Notes under the pieces: generated by a model | What the model was told of the DNA's origin: nothing | The model's input: only the letters and a program-made list of their open reading frames with translations | The model's database searches: none | Program-made: the position numbers and the translations under genes | Part shown: positions 4,861 through 5,412 of the stretch, piece after piece | How the letters are laid out: the number at the start of each line of letters is the position of its first letter | How positions within the stretch are numbered: position 1 is the first letter of the stretch | Source of the DNA: an uncultured Clostridium sp. | GTDB lineage: Bacteria; Bacillota; Clostridia; TANB77; CAG-508 | DNA length: 5,412 bases | NCBI GenBank assembly: GCA_946497585.1 | Contig: CAMMLF010000111.1 | Coordinates: 1-5,412, forward strand | Direction: 5' to 3'

Positions 4861-5088
4861 CTACTTTTTATCGAAAAACTTATCTTTCATTGACTTTTCA
4901 AAATTATCAAAATAACAGTTCAGTAGTTCGCTATCCCAATCTAAGATCGATAGTTGATTTCCAGCTACTTCATCATAGCGTTTGATAAATTCAAGAGCTT
5001 TTTTAGCTTTAACTGTTAGTTCTTCATCTTTTTTTCCGTCAACGTACACTTCAAAATTTGGAATCTGTCTTTTTTCAACTAATCTCAT
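4861..5088 (-). CDS. Small protein of unknown function (75 residues)
   Basis: I do not recognise this protein. It begins MRLVEKRQIPNFEVYVDG, which looks like a short beta-strand start, followed by a mostly helical charged part (TVKAKKALEFIKRYDEVAG) and a C-terminal half with acidic and aromatic residues (LDWDSELLNCYFDNFEKS). It has no signal peptide, membrane helix or zinc motif. The start is supported by AAGAGGT, 8 bases upstream, which overlaps the stop codon of the preceding gene. Only 11 bases separate the two genes, so they form an operon. The small soluble form and plasmid setting would fit a regulator, a replication or partition accessory, or one half of a toxin-antitoxin pair, but nothing in the sequence chooses between them. 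Confidence 0.75.
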   Translation of the reverse strand: MRLVEKRQIPNFEVYVDGKKDEELTVKAKKALEFIKRYDEVAGNQLSILDWDSELLNCYFDNFEKSMKDKFFDKK

Positions 5089-5099
5089 ACTATTACCTC

Positions 5100-5412
5100 T
5101 TAAAATAATTCTGTTTGTTCCAAGTCTTGAGGACTTTTTCCTGTCATCTTATCTAAATTATCAGTTATCTTCTTCTCTGATTTTTTCAAGTCTGCATCGT
5201 CAAATAGACCTTTAACTTCTTTAGGTTTACTATTCACTTTTGCCTCTAATTCAGCTATTTTTTGCTTTAATTTCTCTACTTCACTTAATTCAGTTTGTTC
5301 TTCAGCATTATATTCAGCCACTTTTTCAGATATATTAGTAGGTATGCTTTTTTCTTCTTTTCTGACACCTTGCTTTCCTTTAACTCTAGGTGGTTGTGGC
5401 TTACCATCAATA
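5100..5412 (-). CDS. C-terminal part of an unrecognised coiled-coil protein, cut by the window edge
   Basis: The frame is open from the TAA at 5100-5102 to the right edge, so the true start lies outside the window. A GTG at 5321 could be read as a start, but 30 further codons in frame continue upstream without a stop. No ribosome binding site precedes the GTG, so I treat the gene as partial. The visible 103 residues start with a basic, proline-containing linker (GKPQPPRVKGKQGVRKEEK). A short coiled coil follows (ELSEVEKLKQKIAELEAKV), then an acidic/lysine-rich tail ending LEQTELF. The composition suits a flexible C-terminal tail of a larger DNA- or plasmid-associated protein. No family can be named. 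It is the upstream partner of the 75-residue gene in the same leftward operon. Confidence 0.7.
   Translation of the reverse strand, partial: IDGKPQPPRVKGKQGVRKEEKSIPTNISEKVAEYNAEEQTELSEVEKLKQKIAELEAKVNSKPKEVKGLFDDADLKKSEKKITDNLDKMTGKSPQDLEQTELF

Noticed and set aside
4837..4893. 18-codon plus-strand frame beginning MRLTAAKILLF
   Set aside because: It has no proper ribosome binding site and runs antisense into the end of the supported 75-residue gene.
4982..5215. 77-codon plus-strand frame
   Set aside because: It is antisense to both leftward genes, has no ribosome binding site, and its Ser/Leu/Phe-rich composition is that of a reverse-strand shadow.

Overview
This window looks like part of a mobilizable plasmid, or an integrated mobilizable element, from a low-GC Gram-positive bacterium. 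A member of the Lactobacillales (Streptococcus, Lactococcus, Enterococcus or Lactobacillus type) is most likely. The reasons are strong AT richness, perfect GGAGG-type ribosome binding sites before nearly every gene, a MobA/MobL-type (MOBQ) relaxase, and a NatA/YhaQ-type ABC exporter. The genus cannot be fixed from the sequence, and no replication initiator gene is visible.

Layout from left to right. Positions 1-290 have no gene but are packed with inverted repeats. Several hairpins have different stems but share loop sequences (GGAT twice, GATTACAT twice). This is the natural place for the transfer origin, although I see no recognisable nick site. Positions 291-1553 encode the relaxase. Its last 94 codons or so are overprinted in another frame by the start of a second gene (1273-2253). 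That gene encodes a coiled-coil protein with one central membrane helix and has its own good ribosome binding site inside the relaxase gene. Together they form a mobilization operon.

Positions 2254-2512 are not empty. On the minus strand (2434-2366) lies a 22-codon gene for a hydrophobic peptide, with a near-perfect AAGGAGGG ribosome binding site and its own likely terminator. It is divergent from an ABC transporter operon on the plus strand: ATPase 2513-3415 and six-helix ABC-2 permease 3402-4619, overlapping by 14 bases. The predicted -10 boxes of the two divergent transcripts overlap. The two ribosome binding sites are inverted copies of the same nine bases (GGAGGGATT). This peptide plus exporter unit is the most interesting part of the window. 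It could be a tiny peptide toxin or bacteriocin with its exporter/immunity pump, a signal peptide with its exporter, or a hydrophobic toxin of a type I toxin-antitoxin module beside an unrelated transporter.

A strong hairpin terminator (about 4629-4676) ends the ABC operon. After about 180 bases without a gene, a minus-strand operon runs in from the right edge. It comprises the C-terminal part of an unrecognised coiled-coil protein (cut by the window end) and a 75-residue unrecognised protein (5088-4861), followed by a probable terminator hairpin at 4759-4796.

The mobilization genes would process and transfer the DNA. The peptide/ABC unit looks like cargo or a maintenance module carried with them. 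The functional link between the peptide and the ABC transporter is inferred from position and shared control signals only.
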